Of a stretch of DNA of 64,000 nucleotides, positions 36,961-51,257 are shown one piece after another (the first letter of the stretch is position 1; each line of letters starts with the position of its first letter). The stretch comes from Zeugodacus cucurbitae (lineage: Eukaryota > Arthropoda > Insecta > Diptera > Tephritidae). The notes beneath the pieces were generated by a model, which worked only from the letters and a program-made list of their open reading frames with translations, made no database searches and was not told where the DNA came from. The position numbers and the translations under genes were made by a program. Location: contig NC_071667.1 of the NCBI RefSeq assembly GCF_028554725.1, forward strand, positions 82,746,001 to 82,810,000, written 5' to 3'.

Positions 36961-39769
36961 AGTATTTTCTAAATTTCATAAAACTCCAAATTTTTCCTAC
37001 TGACCATCTTGCCAGTAGTTACTTTCATCATCGTTTGCAGCGCTTCAATAATGATGTCATTTTCTCAATACTGTCATTTGGTTGTTTTATTTTTTTTCGC
37101 ACATAATTTCTTAACTTGTTGTTGTTGTTATTTTCAAATTCTATTTCGTTAGAGTTTTGCTAATTTCAGTAGTTGCGCTATTGCGTTTTAGAATGTCCGC
37201 CTGGCAGCAGTAGCCAGTTTAACTGGTACATCTTCTTCATGCACTGCGAGTATTGCACATTACGAACGAGCGTTTATTTATAACTAATATTTTTTATTTT
37301 ATATTTGAAAAAAAAAAATCTCTAATCCGCAACAACTTGTTTTACTGCGTTTTTAATTTTGCCAACAGCTAAATTAATGATGCAACAATGATGGGAGACA
37401 TACCTGCATACACGGGTCTATAAAAAAACCTGCTCACTGTTGGCATTTCACGCTCGTCGTGCTTTGTTCATTTGAATAACTGTTGATTAATTTTTTCAGC
37501 AATTTTTTGCTGTGATTTCAAATTAAAATATTCATAAAATAATAAGAAAAATTATAATAAAAAATCGAAAATAAAAAATTTGATTGAAAAAATATTAAAA
37601 ATCAAAAAAATTAAACCTTTAATAAACAGTTAGATTAACTGAGTTATGCATAGCAATTCTTTCTTTGAAACTCAATTTTATAGAAGTATATTTGTACATA
37701 CTTAAATACATACATAAATATATAAGCGTTTAAGTGGCTATAAACATGTATTCATTGTACGCCTAATCACTTGCTTTGATTCGCAAATCGATTGCACTTT
37801 GTTCGCAATTTATCGCTCAAACACACACACACACACACGAATGCAAATATATATGCGAGCGTTTGCTCTTGAAAATGCTTTGTGCCAAACTCAATAAAAA
37901 TCTCAACTTCAAGCAGCTAATATATTTATTAGGTATTTTTGTTGTTGTTGTTTTTCGTTTTAGTTTAGTGTTTTTTTTGTGCACACATTCGTGATGCAAA
38001 GTGTTTGCCATTTCTTTGCTGCTTAACAATTTGTTGTTGTTGGTTGTTTTCTGCTCATATGACTGCACATTTTACAAAGTTCAAGTTTATCGAGTTTTGC
38101 TGGCTGGAGGCCTTGCACTTTACTTTGAACACACACACACACACATTCAAATACTTTTAAGTGTCTCATATGCAAAATACGCGGATTTAAATATGCATAA
38201 TTATATAATATGTATGTATGTAAGTGACAAGGTGTATTATAAAGTTATCGTGTTTGGGGGTCAAGTTCAGCCTTAGATTTGTTGTCGCTGGCGAATCTAG
38301 GCGATATTGGCTAGTGAATGCTTCTCTATAAGCTTGCATTTGTTGGCTTTGTTGTCATGGCTTGCATAAAATTAACGTTTGTTATGACATCCAATGCCCA
38401 ATAAATGATGTCAATATAAAATATTGAAATGAGTCTAATTGGGTTTCCACGATATTTAATTGGAGATAATCATATAGCAAAGCCAAGGATATGCAAAAAA
38501 GTTTTCAAATGCAGTGCTTATGTCTTCTGCTTTTTCTTCAGTTCTAATGAACCAATAAAAGACATTTCCAATGGTTTGGAAGCTAAGGTATAAAACTTTC
38601 GTCCAAAGTATCTTTATAGACTGTATTGTCGACATTGTATACCACTTGACTGAAATTATTGATCTCAATCGATATCATTTACAGCTGAAATAACGGTGTA
38701 AGTTATCGGGACGCTATCGTTATTTACAAGAGTGACTTATGTAGGAGGAACCTGGACCTATTGTATGGCCAAAATCTGCAGGTCCATATGTATGTAAGAT
38801 TATATATATATATTAGGTTCAATCATATCTAGTAAGAAATAAAGAGTATACTTCTGGGTTAAGAGCTTTCGAAAATTTAAATATAATTCCTTATTTGATA
38901 TCTACGTCTCATATTCGTATGTATGGTATAAAATCGCTTTACACATGCTTCAATCGAGCGTTAAATCAAATTCTCTCAAGGAGATAAGCGCAGCTACAAA
39001 CACATCGCTCATAAAAAAAATATAATAAAACAATTTTTTTCTCTAGAAATCAAAGCTCGACAACCACCCATTATGAGCACTTCTCCTTTATCCACGCCTA
39101 AGTATCTGCTAATAAAACGGTATTTAGCGTGCTCTCACACTCACTCGCTCTCTCGTCCTCTCCGCTGTTTATCAAACAAAGTGTATTTGCGAACTCATGG
39201 TGATAAATAGAAAAAGATCAAGATATAACGCGATTGACCTCAAATTTTGATAAGACCACATACCCCAGACTTGTAAGCTTGATTACATAAAGTACTATGT
39301 ATAACATGTCTATTATATACATGCATATAAGTATATACCGTGTGTGGTTAGTTAATAATGCTTGTAGTGTGGTTGGTATTAAAGCGCTTGCCAAGTGGAA
39401 CACCAAAGAGATATGACTTGCAAGTATGGGACTGATTTAGTTGAAGCACTTAAGCCGAACTAGCACAAGTAGTTGGAGATAATGTCAGGAATTATATACT
39501 GCCTATACACTGTGAGTTTGTATGTATTTTCTGTGGTTGTGTGGCTAATGTGAAATGGTTTGACATGACGAGATAATGCGCCGGTGTTGAAATTAACTGT
39601 ATGTGTGTGTGAAAAAGTGCTGATAAGATAGAAAAAACAATTCAAAATGTTCATGTTGTTGCAATATTCGGGCATAAAACGAAAAACTACTCAATGAGTA
39701 AAAAGTAAAAAGTATAAGTAAAACAATTTCGAAAATTAACTATAAAGTAGAGCGTAAAAAAAATTAGTA

Positions 39770-40030
39770 AATAAAATAAAATAAAATAAAATAAAATAAA
39801 ATAAAATAAAATAAAAAAAAAAAATAAAATAAAATAAAATAAAATAAAATAAAATAAAATAAAATAAAATAAAATAAAATAAAATAAAATAAAATAAAAT
39901 AAAATAAAATAAAATAAAATAAAATAAAATAAAATAAAATAAAATAAAATAAAATAAAATAAAATAAAATAAAATAAAATAAAATAAAATAAAATAAAAT
40001 AAAATAAAATAAAATTAAAATAAAAATTAA
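39770..40030 (+). repeat. (AAAAT)n microsatellite, about 250 bp
   Basis: There are about 49 near-perfect AAAAT units with one A-run interruption at about 39,815. The reverse strand reads as an open FYFIL repeat purely because of the period-5 repeat; it is not a gene. Confidence 0.97.
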
Positions 40031-43000
40031 ATAATAAAAAAAAACATAAAAAGTAACTAAATAAAATTACAGAAAAAATTAAACAACAACAATTTGATGA
40101 CAAGTTGAACACTTTTAATAAACAACATTTTGCACTTGTGTAAATTAATTTGTAAATACAAAAAATGCAGTTATTTTCCTGTATGTCTGAAATGATTAAA
40201 CAAAAATGTTTTTGCCGAGCTATTGATGATAACAGTTCGATTATGTTAGAGTAACATTGTTCGAGTAGTTACATTTGAAATTCACACAAAATTAATATTA
40301 TTTACTTTTAATGTAAGGTTTTGCAAACTTCACAAAAAAACAACAAAAACAATTGTGCTTATAAATATACAAAAGCCGCTTTTAATATAATGCAAGCGCG
40401 AAAGAAAAGGAAATGAGTGTAAATATGTATATATACAGTTGTTAGCGGTACACTCTGCCCATATACATATGTATATACGTATATATTAGTATGCACATAT
40501 AATATGTATGTGTTCATATAGCGCACTGTTTTCATTGTGCTCTTGTTCTTCTGCACTTTATTTCACTGGCTAGCACTTGTGCCACATACTTGAAAGCATG
40601 CATATGTGTTTGTGTGTTTGTGCACGCTGCAACAATGCCTGAAAGGGTTTTTGTTTCACAAGTTCTCTTCTAGCTTTTACTTTCACAATAAAAAATAAGC
40701 GAAAACCGTTGCGCAAATGGGAATACTCACACATATGAGCGTGCGTGGAGTTCGACAAAAGCAAAATGCATAATGAAAGAGCGTTACTAGAAATCTAAAA
40801 TTCACATGAAATGAAGGTATTTCACATTAAATTGCTTTGTGTGGCGCTAAAAGTAGATTTGAAATATTTTACATGTATGCAACTAAGGCGCATATGAGTA
40901 ACCAAGGTCTAATACATATATATTTGCAAATTATGTGTTTGAGTACTTTTCGAATATGAGCTGAGTGCATTGGTTTTAAAAAGAAGCCATTTAGCACCTC
41001 GGCTTGTGCGACAAGGCCTACTTTAAGCGTTGAGTAAAGTAAAGAGCCAGTTTCTGAAGGTTCTTATTTCAAAGTTTAGATCGATACTTACATGCTGAAG
41101 AGGGTATATTTTTTTACTTATATGTATATACCTATATGAAAGTAACTACAAAATCTCTTTTAAAACAAAGCAAGCACTGAAAATGCCATATTTCCATGCT
41201 TTTTGAAAATCCATTAAACAACAACAAGCACTTGTAACGTGTGCTCAGAGCACTCATTCGCATATTCATCAATAAATAATGAAATATTTTCGCATTTTAG
41301 CCATGGGGCCAACGGTCATCAGCGTGTTGGCATAATGCCTAAATATTTATGTGTTTGCCATAAGAACGCGGTGAAGCCTGTCGCATGTCACAGCTAACTG
41401 CTTGTGTTTAACATTTGTATGCGTGACCAAATACATTTGGGTTTTTTGTTGCAGTTCTGCAGCGCTGCCAGCTTCTCGTCATAAATACATTTTTTTGCCA
41501 CTTCACCGATTCATTTTCCATTAGCGTGGAAGGACCAATGTGCAGTTTAGGGCTGCAGAGGAGGCCACAGCGAATGCTCAAGGACGTTTGCAAAGTGGGT
41601 GTTTTGCTGGTGTGCGATGCAGTGCCACATTGGTTATGGCTGCAGCCAGCGACAGCGTGGCACGCAATTGCTGTGTGGAAACGAGCGAAGTCCCCTTTAA
41701 TTGCAATGCGCGTTGCTAAGCACTTGCATATGCGAGTATGCATGCCATAGCGTGCTCTAGTTTGTCCGCTTCAAGCCCTTAGATATGTATATATACACGT
41801 ATGTATGTCTATTGATTGTTGCTTTTGTTGCAATTCTATTTTCGTCGCTGCAATTTGACATTGCGTCTACACTTCTATTGCCATTGCCAAAGCGAACGAG
41901 CAAGCGCGGGAGAGAGCACGAGATAGCTACCACTCATATGCAGCACACTCTCTCTCTTTCTCTTCCTTTCATTTGCTTTGATGGCTTTTGCTCCAATTTG
42001 TTTGCTTTCTGCATTTTCTTATGCGCAGGACGCGAATAGCTGCAAAGCGGAGACCTGGAAAGTGCCACGTGGGCAACTGGCTGCAGTCACCAACGACGCC
42101 ACGCTGCATTGCATAGCTCACAAGCCATTACTCTCCCTCCTCCTCCCCCTCTTGGCGGTGGCGCCTGCAGTCGCGCATAAGTAGGTCAGCTGGTTGCAAA
42201 AACGAACGAGCAACGCTACAGAGCGCTGCCCAATGCGAATGTGGTGCCAAGTGTAATGCGACAAAAATGTGTCTATGGAAAATGGCCAAGCAAAATGTGC
42301 GTGTGTGAGTGTCTGTCACCATGTACTTCGGATTGTGTTTTGTATACGAGTTCTTGGTTGGCTTGGTTGGTCAACCTAAATTTTTCCAATATTATTTCGA
42401 TTGTTGTTGTTGTTGTTGCTGCAAGAACTATACTTGCAACATGCTTACAAAGCAGCTGAATATTTTATTTACGCACAGCTCTCGCTAGAGTACAAGGCTC
42501 AAAGCCGATTTTTGGCATTCTGCTTTCTCGGCTTCTACGCTTTAGCTGCAGTGTTGCACACATGTGTGCCACGTTCCCGCTACAGCATTACACATGTGCT
42601 TTTGCACTCATTCGTACGCATATGCCGAGACATGTGCACGTTAGCTGTGGTTTTTGCGCAGTGCGGAATTTGATCCTTGAAAACTGCAACGCACACGCAT
42701 ACATCTACTCATAAAGCATAAATTACCGTTGTGAAGGTCTTCGCTGCTTATTTTCGCATGCTCATGCATGTGCTCGCTGCAGCTTCTTACGGTTCGCCAG
42801 GCAATATTTTGAGGTATTTGCTTGCATTTTTGAGTAACGCAACAGCGGTCCACCAGCGGCAGCACGCCAAGTGGGAAGAAGAAGCAGAAGACGTAGCTGA
42901 CAAGGTGAAGTAGTTTTAGTACGCTTATTGACAATATACCAGGCAAATTGTGTTATACGCACACAGGCATACATAGCAATCGCAAGCGATTTTGTGCGCA

Positions 43001-43157
43001 TTTTGCAAAAATCACTCATACGCCACGTCGTCACAATGGATAAAACTCAATGATACGTATACGTCCTGTTGGCCTAGTTAGCGGATTTTTTGAGTAGGTT
43101 ACTAACAAAAGTTTCGCTGATGATACTAGATCAGATTTATGAGTTGAAAATTTAGGT
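40031..43157. other. Intronic stretch with a GC-richer island
   Basis: About 41,400-42,920 has higher GC, with GAGAGAG (about 41,909) and CTCTCTCTTTCTC (about 41,948) motifs. It resembles fly intronic regulatory DNA. One frame at 41,978 begins with a signal-peptide-like hydrophobic run but has no family resemblance. Confidence 0.45.
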
Positions 43158-43471
43158 CGTGTTGTGTTCAAAAAATAACGGGAAATTTAATATTTAAATT
43201 TCCATTGGTTTGGAGAGTTCAATTGTAAATATATTTTTTTCCTATTTCCAAAAATAAAGAGAAGCCAAGGACCGTCGTTTTAGAAGCTTAATTGCTGAAA
43301 GAGCCAAAGGCTATTCCAAAAATCGAAATTGAGAAGGGTTTCGACGATTGATAGAAGCTAAGTGCATAACAACGAATGTGGACTATTTTGAAAGCAATAA
43401 CATTAAAGCAGAAGAATTAATTTTTTTTTTCAAAAAAACGCAAATTCCCGTTATTTTTTGCACATATTTCA
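43158..43471 (+). mobile_element. Mariner copy, internally deleted (314 bp), with decayed transposase 3' end
   Basis: Both termini are recognisable though mutated. Between them, 43,304-43,348 reads PKAIPKIEIEKGFDD. A frameshift follows, and then 43,360-43,400 gives KCITTNVDYFESNN. Together these match the mariner transposase C-terminal block (of the KAIPKSxFEKCFxDWxxRWxKCIxxxGDYFE kind). A TGA sits where a Trp codon is expected. This is the longest remnant in the window and identifies the family of the smaller copies. Confidence 0.9.
43304..43427 (+). pseudogene. Mariner transposase C-terminal fragment (broken)
   Basis: Two overlapping frames together carry the transposase end. The first has AIPKIEIEKGFDD then a stop, and the second has KCITT.VDYFESNNIK. 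The D,D34D catalytic core is absent and the frame is broken, so it cannot encode an active enzyme. Confidence 0.8.
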
Positions 43472-46400
43472 TATTATGTTTAAGTTAGGTTATGTAGATT
43501 TTTAGTAGCTCTGTTGTTGTTCGTTATTATTTTGTGAATCGGACATTGGGGAGTTCTTATCAACTTTTCTTTTTGCATTTTCTTCCAACGATGTAATTAA
43601 AATATGTTTATTTTTTCATTTATTATATATTTTATTATCTTGTTGTTTGTCTCAACGCACATTACTTTATATACATAACAATTAACTTAACTGCATACTT
43701 TAAAATGCAAACTCCACTTTTTCCACTGAAATTAATTATAAATTAATAATATAAATGGCCTTTACGTTGCAATTCGCGTGATAAAGTTATTTAATTGCAC
43801 TGAAAAACGCAAACTTCGTGCCGCGAACTAAGTCTAATGTACATTTTTACGTACAATTATTGCACTAGAATTTTATTATTATTACATAAACTCGTTTTTA
43901 TTGCAGTGCAAACACTTTATGCAATTAGTTTTCTACAAAACAAAAATTATATAAAAAAATATTAAATATAAAAAAAATATTTTTTTATTAAATATTTTTT
44001 TGGAAAATATTTTTTTTATAATTTTTTTTTTTTTGAAAATATTTTTTTTTTATATTTTTTTTGATAAATTTTATATTATATATTTTTTAATATTTAAATG
44101 AAATGACCAAGAAATATGCAATTATTGTTGAATTTTTCAGAATTTACTTCGATTAGGCTACTAATACATATGTGGTTTGTCAAATTTTTCCCGCAATTCA
44201 CGTCTCTGAAGAATCACTTGAGAATTATTGGAAAAATTATTATTAGTAAAAATCTTTATGGAAAAATATATACTATAAATATAACTTGTAAAATTTTTTT
44301 TTCAATATTTCTATTTATTCATCAAAGCCAACTCCAAGCATAACAACAACTTCTAAGCAAGTTGGGCAGTGTGTTGTTGTTTAAGCAAATATATGATGTC
44401 TCAATGTGACTTCAAATTGAGACTTCCTACCATTTTGTACTGTGTTTTTGTATTATTATTATTCTCAAGCACAATTAATAAAGCTGCTTTAAGTTTAGTG
44501 TTTATTGCTCTTTTATTTGCTAGCGTTTTAGCTAAGACGCATTTAAGCGACTCAAATTGTTAGCTACTAAGGCATACTATTTTGCATACATATGTACATA
44601 TAAAAGTAAGCGGCATTGAGTGGCTGTCAAGTTTCAGTTTTTTTTGTTTTTTTTTTTCATAACTCTAAGTTGTACGTAAACAACTCACACACACAAATGA
44701 ATGCGCGCTGAGAATCACATTAAAACTCATAATAATAAATATACATATTTACATTTGAGAGTATATGAGGTGTATAGTATATATAGAGGCAAAAAGCAAA
44801 AACAACAGAAAAGCAAAAGCAAAATCAAACAGCAAATCGTTCTTAGCTTACGTCATACATACTCGTATGTCTCTATGCTCTGCTGTGCTGTGCTGCGCTG
44901 TGCTATGTATTTGTCTGTGAAGTAACACAATGCAATAGACGAATAACGCAAAAGAGGAAGTTAAAGATGAAGCAGCAGCACGGAAGAATTTCTAAGCAGA
45001 CGAAGCAGCATGCAAAAGGCGCACGCGAAACACACAAAAGTAAACAGATAATGAAATCAGAAAAAAATAAGAAAAGAAAAAAGCGCGCTTTTTGGTAGGC
45101 GTGTAGGAAAAGAGCTTAACACAGGAGGGAGGGGGGCTGGTTTACGGTGTTGTATTGCGTTAGGCATATTTACCTACGCTGTATGTTGAACGTTTGTCGG
45201 TTTGTTTGTGTGTGTGCGTGTGATTTAGTGCCGTTGGTGTGTGCTTTTTGACTGCGTGTCACAATCTTGTCAAAATCGTAAAAGCGCGCACAACCACAAT
45301 ACATACCGTAAACTTGATATTTCGTTAATGCTGGACGCATACTTATTAAACACATATACACATATATATGTATGTATGTGTATGTATATAGATTTGTATG
45401 TGTAGGAATATTGTAGATAAGCGTGTCGAAATTGGAGGCAAAATATTGATTGCTTGGTGGTTGTTGAATATTTAGTTTTTAATTTAATTTAATTTGTGTC
45501 AGTGCTGATATTATGCATTTACAATTATGAAAATATGCTGTATACGCTTTTGTTTATATTTTTTAAATATTTACTTTATTTACATATTTAAAAAGATATT
45601 TAATTTTTAATAAATTACATTTATTAAAATTATTTAAAAATTTATTAAAAATTACTAAACTAATTATTTACATTTATTTAGATTATTTAAATATATAAAA
45701 TTAAATATTTTTAGTTTTCAAATTTATTTAATGTGTTTTTTATTATTATTATTATATTACGAACACAATTTAAATTAAAACATGGAATAATTACTAAGTT
45801 AAAAGAAAATTAAAACCTAAATAAATTAATTAAAAAATAAAAAAATTAAAAAAAAATAATAATTTACAAAAAAAAAAACAATTAAACTTTTTAATTTAAT
45901 AAATTCATTTTAATATCAAAATTAATAAAGTAAATTAAAGAAAGTAAGAAATTAAATTTATAATTAAAATTTTTTTTATTAAAAAAAATTAACATTCAAG
46001 TTTTGAAATTTTATTTTAATTTTCTTTCTTTTAATTTTATTCTTGTTTTCATTTCTTTTTTTTTAATCTCTTAATTTAATTTGAGTCCGCACTTCAATTT
46101 CTATTGTACCACACCCCCTCATCTGCCAATGATTGTTTTTGTTTTTATTATCACCTTTTCTACCTGTCTCCCCCATTCGCTTATCTGCCATTTTTTGCAA
46201 ACTTTTACGACATTCTTTCGGCAAGAATTCTTCAACGTGGCGCTTTTACAACAACCTTTACCTTATTCACGCCGCTGTTCTGGCGGCAGTCACGCTTTTT
46301 TTGCGTTTGCGTTTGTTTTTGTTTTTATTGTTTTCATTTTTTATTTTGCCATGCATATGTAACAAAATATTTCCCAATTAAAATTCTATTACTGCTTCCA

Positions 46401-46745
46401 CTTATTCCACTTGTTGTTGTTGTTATTGGCGTTGTTAGTTCTGCCGACAGGCCGAAGACGCGGCAGTAGCGTGTAGTAGCAACTCTACAAAGTGTACGTA
46501 CACAGTAACAACAATTTGCATATATTGGCGCATACAGTAACAACAACAAAACACACACACTCATGCATATATAGCTGAATATGTGTGTGTGTTTGCATTG
46601 TGCGAGTGTTGATTGTAGCTTCATCGGCAATCGGCGTTGGCCAGCCGACCTGGCTCGCTGACTGATTGCCAGCATGCTTAGCTGGCGCTGCTTCGCTGGC
46701 TGGCTGGCTAGTTAGCTAGTCAGCCACAACACTATATACACACGA

Positions 46746-46782
<37 letters not shown>

Positions 46783-49336
46783 TATGTGTGTGTGTGCATA
46801 TATTTTGATGTAGATGTGTGCGCCTGTAGCTGGCTGGCTGTCTGACTCTCCAACTCTTTTGGCCTTTTCGGCAGTTCGGCGTTTTTAGTGCGATTTCAAC
46901 GTTTCACATCGCTTGTTGTTCATAATCGTTGTCGTCGTCGTCGTCGTCTTCTTTGTCGCCGTATCCGTCGTCTCTCTGTTGCCGTCGCTTGCGTTTTGCG
47001 TCCGCATCCGGTTCACGTTATCATCAAACCTCTCAAAAAAATAAAGTAAAAAAAGCACATCACAACAACTCGAGAAGAAACAAGCAAAAGTATGCCAAAG
47101 TGTTCGAATAAATAGTTTCTAGTGTCTATTTTGAAATTTCATACAAGTGCTGAACTGTGTCTTATTTAATGAAAACATTGCTTTTACAAGTAATTTAAAT
47201 GAAGTTACATTGGATTTGGGTTTCGGGTGGATTTTGGCAGTTTTTTAATGAATTTCAGTGGTTTTAACAAAATTCTATTGAACGCTTATTTAATTAGCAG
47301 TAAAAACAATGAAATCATGCCAGCCACTTTACTGAAAAAATATGCAAATTAATAATTAGTTCACAAAAATAAAATGAAAATAATTAAAATATTTAAAAAT
47401 AAATACTATGAAGGTTAACTGAAAATCGAAAAAAAGAACAATATTAATATTCAAATAAAGTAAAAAAATAATAATAATATAAGAATCCACTTCAAAATTC
47501 TCTTATATCTCGCCCTGCACTGTTCGCCACTTCGATATTGTGTCGCCACAAATGTTAACATTTCTTTTTATTTTCAACACGAAACAGCAAAATGTGCTCA
47601 ACGAAATTGCTACACTACATTAGTATTATTATTATTTTTAATTTTTTTTTTTTTAAATTTTATTCCAAAAAATATTTGCTCACGAATTTTCCACTACCCC
47701 CACCCAACACACTTGTTTTTATAGCCTACACCGTCACGCTGACTTTTACACTTTTTCATTTGTTTGCTCTGCTCCTCCGTTTCGCTTTCGTTTTCATTTT
47801 CTCTGTCTGCTGCTTCTGAAAATCACATTTCTGCACTCGTTTTATTTTCGTGGCGATTTTCGTGCGCCTAGCTAGCTGGCTAACGAGGTTTAGCACTTGT
47901 CTCATGGCGCAACTTTTGGCAGCCAACGGTAGACACTATATACTATATAATAGACAGCTTTCTATATATATAATATATATTATGAAAGTGCTTCTCCCTA
48001 TTTGTGGCCGCCCTTAAATTGTGGCTACTCGCCACACTCGTTGCATAGTTTTTCGTGTCGCCTTGTTCGACTACTATTTTAAAATAATACTACAAATATA
48101 TCGCATGCGATTTAACCTTGAAACCTTGTCGCAGCACAGTGGGCACCAAAAGCACGTGAATTTTCCTTGTGTTTCCTACTTTATTTTGTTGTTGTTTTTT
48201 TATTGTGTTTTTCTCATGTTTGCTTCGCATTTATATGCGGTAATTTTGTGAATTTCGTGTGGCTTGCTTGTGTGACCAACGCATGAATAATTCATACAAT
48301 TGCCACTTGTATGGCGTCGCGTCGCGTCGTTGCTAAGTAGCTATATAATTCGATTTGTGATACTTCCCAATATAATTTTAATTCAATTTGTTGATATTCA
48401 GAGCTGATTTTGGCATTTAAATTTCAGTTATTAAACACATATGCCACCATTTACATGCTGGTCGAGCGAGTAGTCTGGTTTTTCAGTAAAACATATTTCA
48501 TACATTCTGATAGCGCCACTTCGCTCACCCTCGCCGCTACACTAGCTGTCCACAACAACAACAAACATACATATGTGCACATTTCACACGCTGTTTAAAT
48601 ATTTATGGATTTTCCTTTGTCAAAGCTTGCCTCGCAGCTCTCGTTTTGAATGGCTTGCGCGCAAGCACCCAAAGCACACTTGTTCGCAACTTGTCTAATT
48701 GCATAGATTTGTAAGGGGCATTTGTGTAGTCTGCTTTTCAGCGCAGTAATGATGAGCGCAGGTGTCAAGGTTAGATGTTCATAGTTTGCTAGCTGACTTA
48801 AGGGCTGCAATCTCTATGATCAAGTGTGAGTGTGTGCTCACATCGCTGTGCTATAATTACACAATCTCAAGCGCTAATTGCTTGTACACGTCCATATGTG
48901 CTGAGGTTGCGGGGAGCTTGTATTATGCATTCTATTTCTCTGCTGCAAAAAATAAAGTGGTTGTTGTTGCTTTGTTGCGAATGTATTCTTGCCAGTTTCC
49001 AATTGGCCTTGTGTGAAAATATAGCTTTCGGGAATTCGACGAGAGCGTCGCTGCTATGCCTCCACTGAAAACAAAAGTGAGAAATGCATTTGTAATTGCT
49101 TTGTTATGAAATATTCGTTATTCTTGCAAGTGTCTATATGATATTTTAAGTTGAAATTATTTTATTTTAGCATTAAATTCTGAAATTCTGAGAATTTACA
49201 TGTAATTTTTAATCGTTTTTCGAACTCAATATATTGTTAAGCTTGGTTTTTAAGAGCTCTAGGTTGCAGTTTTATTCTCATAAATTCTCGTGGTCACTTA
49301 AAAGGGCGACAATATTAATGTAGACGATTGAATGTA
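43472..49336. other. Intronic stretch, largely AT-rich
   Basis: Extremely AT-rich blocks at about 43,920-44,100 and 45,540-46,080. A GC-richer block at about 46,240-47,030 has CTGG and GTC repeats. No gene seen. Confidence 0.5.
46748..46790. repeat. (TA)n microsatellite
   Basis: An alternating TA run of about 35 bp, followed by TGTG repeats. Confidence 0.9.
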
Positions 49337-49392
49337 TAATTTTTTTTTCAAAAAAAAAAAAACAAAAATTCCCGTTATTTTTTGAACACTCG
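49337..49392. mobile_element. Mariner terminal-repeat remnant (right end only)
   Basis: AATTCCCGTTATTTTTTGAA then CACTCG matches the right terminal repeat with a small deletion near the tip. The upstream GACGATTGAATG resembles the transposase-end DNA of the 43-kb copy. No left terminus was recognised. Confidence 0.65.
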
Positions 49393-51190
49393 AAATTTAC
49401 GGAAAATTTTCGAAGCGTGTCTTCTAAGTAAAAACCTATCTACACAACAAATTCCTTGGAAGTGAGTTTATGTTATGTATGTATACAAGTACTTTACACA
49501 CACACACATACACACACATGCAAGTGGTGATAATCAAAAGCGCAAATAATTCATATATATGTCAAAACACTTGAAAAATTGCTACAATTTCAATGGAAAA
49601 AGATAAGTGAATACTCCAAAGTCATCAGTATGGGGACTACAAATGACTGGAATTGGCGAAAAAAAAGAAAAACTTATTTTTATCTTGAAGACGGAAATAC
49701 TTTGCTGGCAAATAATTAGCACAGAAAATCAATTAAAAAGCGCAAATTTTTATCGATAAGCAAAACGTCGATTTGCTCTAGAAATGCTGTTTTTTATAGC
49801 AGAATAGAATTACAGTTTATGATTTTTGATTTTTTCGTATTTTTTTTCAAAATTTCATCAAAAATTCAAAACGGCGGTTATTCTTTTATGAACTTTATGT
49901 TTGTACTCATATATATACAGCGTTGCATTTGGTATGTAGATAAGCCAAAAAAGTATACACTTGTATGTTGGTATGTGTGCCATGAGACGCTAATCAGAGC
50001 GCACTAATTTACTGCTCATTTCTCACATGTTTGATTATTTATTCGGTTGTTGTCAAGCCACGGGCGCGCTGTGCTATATTACGACATGCCAAACCATAAA
50101 TGTTTGCCTTCACAAGTGTATGTATGTGAGTGAGTGAGGGTTTGTGCTGCTTTGAGTTATCTTAGTTGCTGCTTTAACGGTATATAAATTGTATATCTTT
50201 ATTTTTTCACTTTAATTTTTAATAGGATGATATCGTACAGAAATCTGTGGTTTTTGTTGTTGAGAAAATTTTGATAAAATCATGTAGTTTTTAGAAAAAG
50301 AAGAACTGCGGTTTTCTCTTTACTTAAATTTATTTTTCTTTCAAATTTTATTTTTTGTATAATTCTCATGATCTGTTTCCGTTTACATTTCATTGCTATT
50401 GCTTGTTGGTATTGTTGTTGCAATATAAGAAATAATTTAAAATGATTTGTTGTGTGCGCTTTTCAAAATGAATTTAGTTCAATGTCAGCGGCGTTGCAGC
50501 GACATGGCACAGCATACAGCATACTAAAGCATGGTGTATGTATATAAGCATAACAGCATAAGTGTCACAAAATAAAATTAAATGAAATATGAGTTCGCAT
50601 TTGTTTGGGTCAGTAAAAGCCGAAGAGACGAAAACAATAAAAATAAAATTTTATAAAATGTCAAGAGAGGTTTGACTTTGAATAAATTGCGCACAGATTT
50701 CTGTATGTGTTACATTTGTGAAATGCATAAATTTGAATTTGAAATCTTAAATGAAAATCAAAACTCGGTCATTCAGCTGTTTTAAGCATTTGAACCAATA
50801 AATTGGGTCAGTTAAAACGAATGCAGCACATAAGACGATCGCGCTCGTGCGTATGCCACAGTTCTCCATGCTTATGTATAGCACATACTTACGTCATAGA
50901 CTGTGCTAAAATATGTCAGATTGCAGTTTAGTAGCTTTCTTCCAACTCCAAAAATTGGTATTTTAAGTAGGTGCACTACCTCTGAGTATAGTATGCCTTT
51001 TGGTCATACTTCACCTTGAAAATGAAAATATACAGTTTTGACAAGAAAATATAATAACAATAAATAATAATAATTAAATATAAAAAGCTTGTATACAAAG
51101 CGATAAATGTGAAAATTCCATAAAAAATAATTGCACTAAAATTCAGTGAACCGAGTATTTTTGCTCGAAGAAGTGGAAATAAGCAACATT

Positions 51191-51257
51191 AGTGCATTTG
51201 AATGCATTAAATTTTTATATAAAACAAAAATTACCGTTATTTTCTGAACACACCTCA
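51191..51257. mobile_element. Mariner terminal-repeat remnant (right end only)
   Basis: AATTACCGTTATTTTCTGAA then CACACCTCA, followed by TA (51,258-51,259), is a right terminus with two substitutions. The left terminus is missing. The AGTGCATTTGAATG just upstream may be the residue of the transposase end. Confidence 0.7.

Larger units (their letters stand above)
32563..39769. other. Intronic stretch, nothing coding recognised
   Basis: AT-rich DNA with the repeats listed separately at 35.5, 36.0 and 36.6 kb. About 33,790-33,900 carries a small duplicated TTTCTTTGG...CCTCTCTGC phrase. No exon with splice sites and protein content was found. Confidence 0.5.

Noticed and set aside
39687..40112. 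141-codon minus-strand frame of repeated FYFIL
   Set aside because: It is a direct translation of the AAAAT microsatellite.
41978..42184. 68-codon frame with a hydrophobic, signal-peptide-like start
   Set aside because: It overlaps frames on both strands of a GC-richer island, shows no family resemblance, and has no sign of splicing or a promoter.
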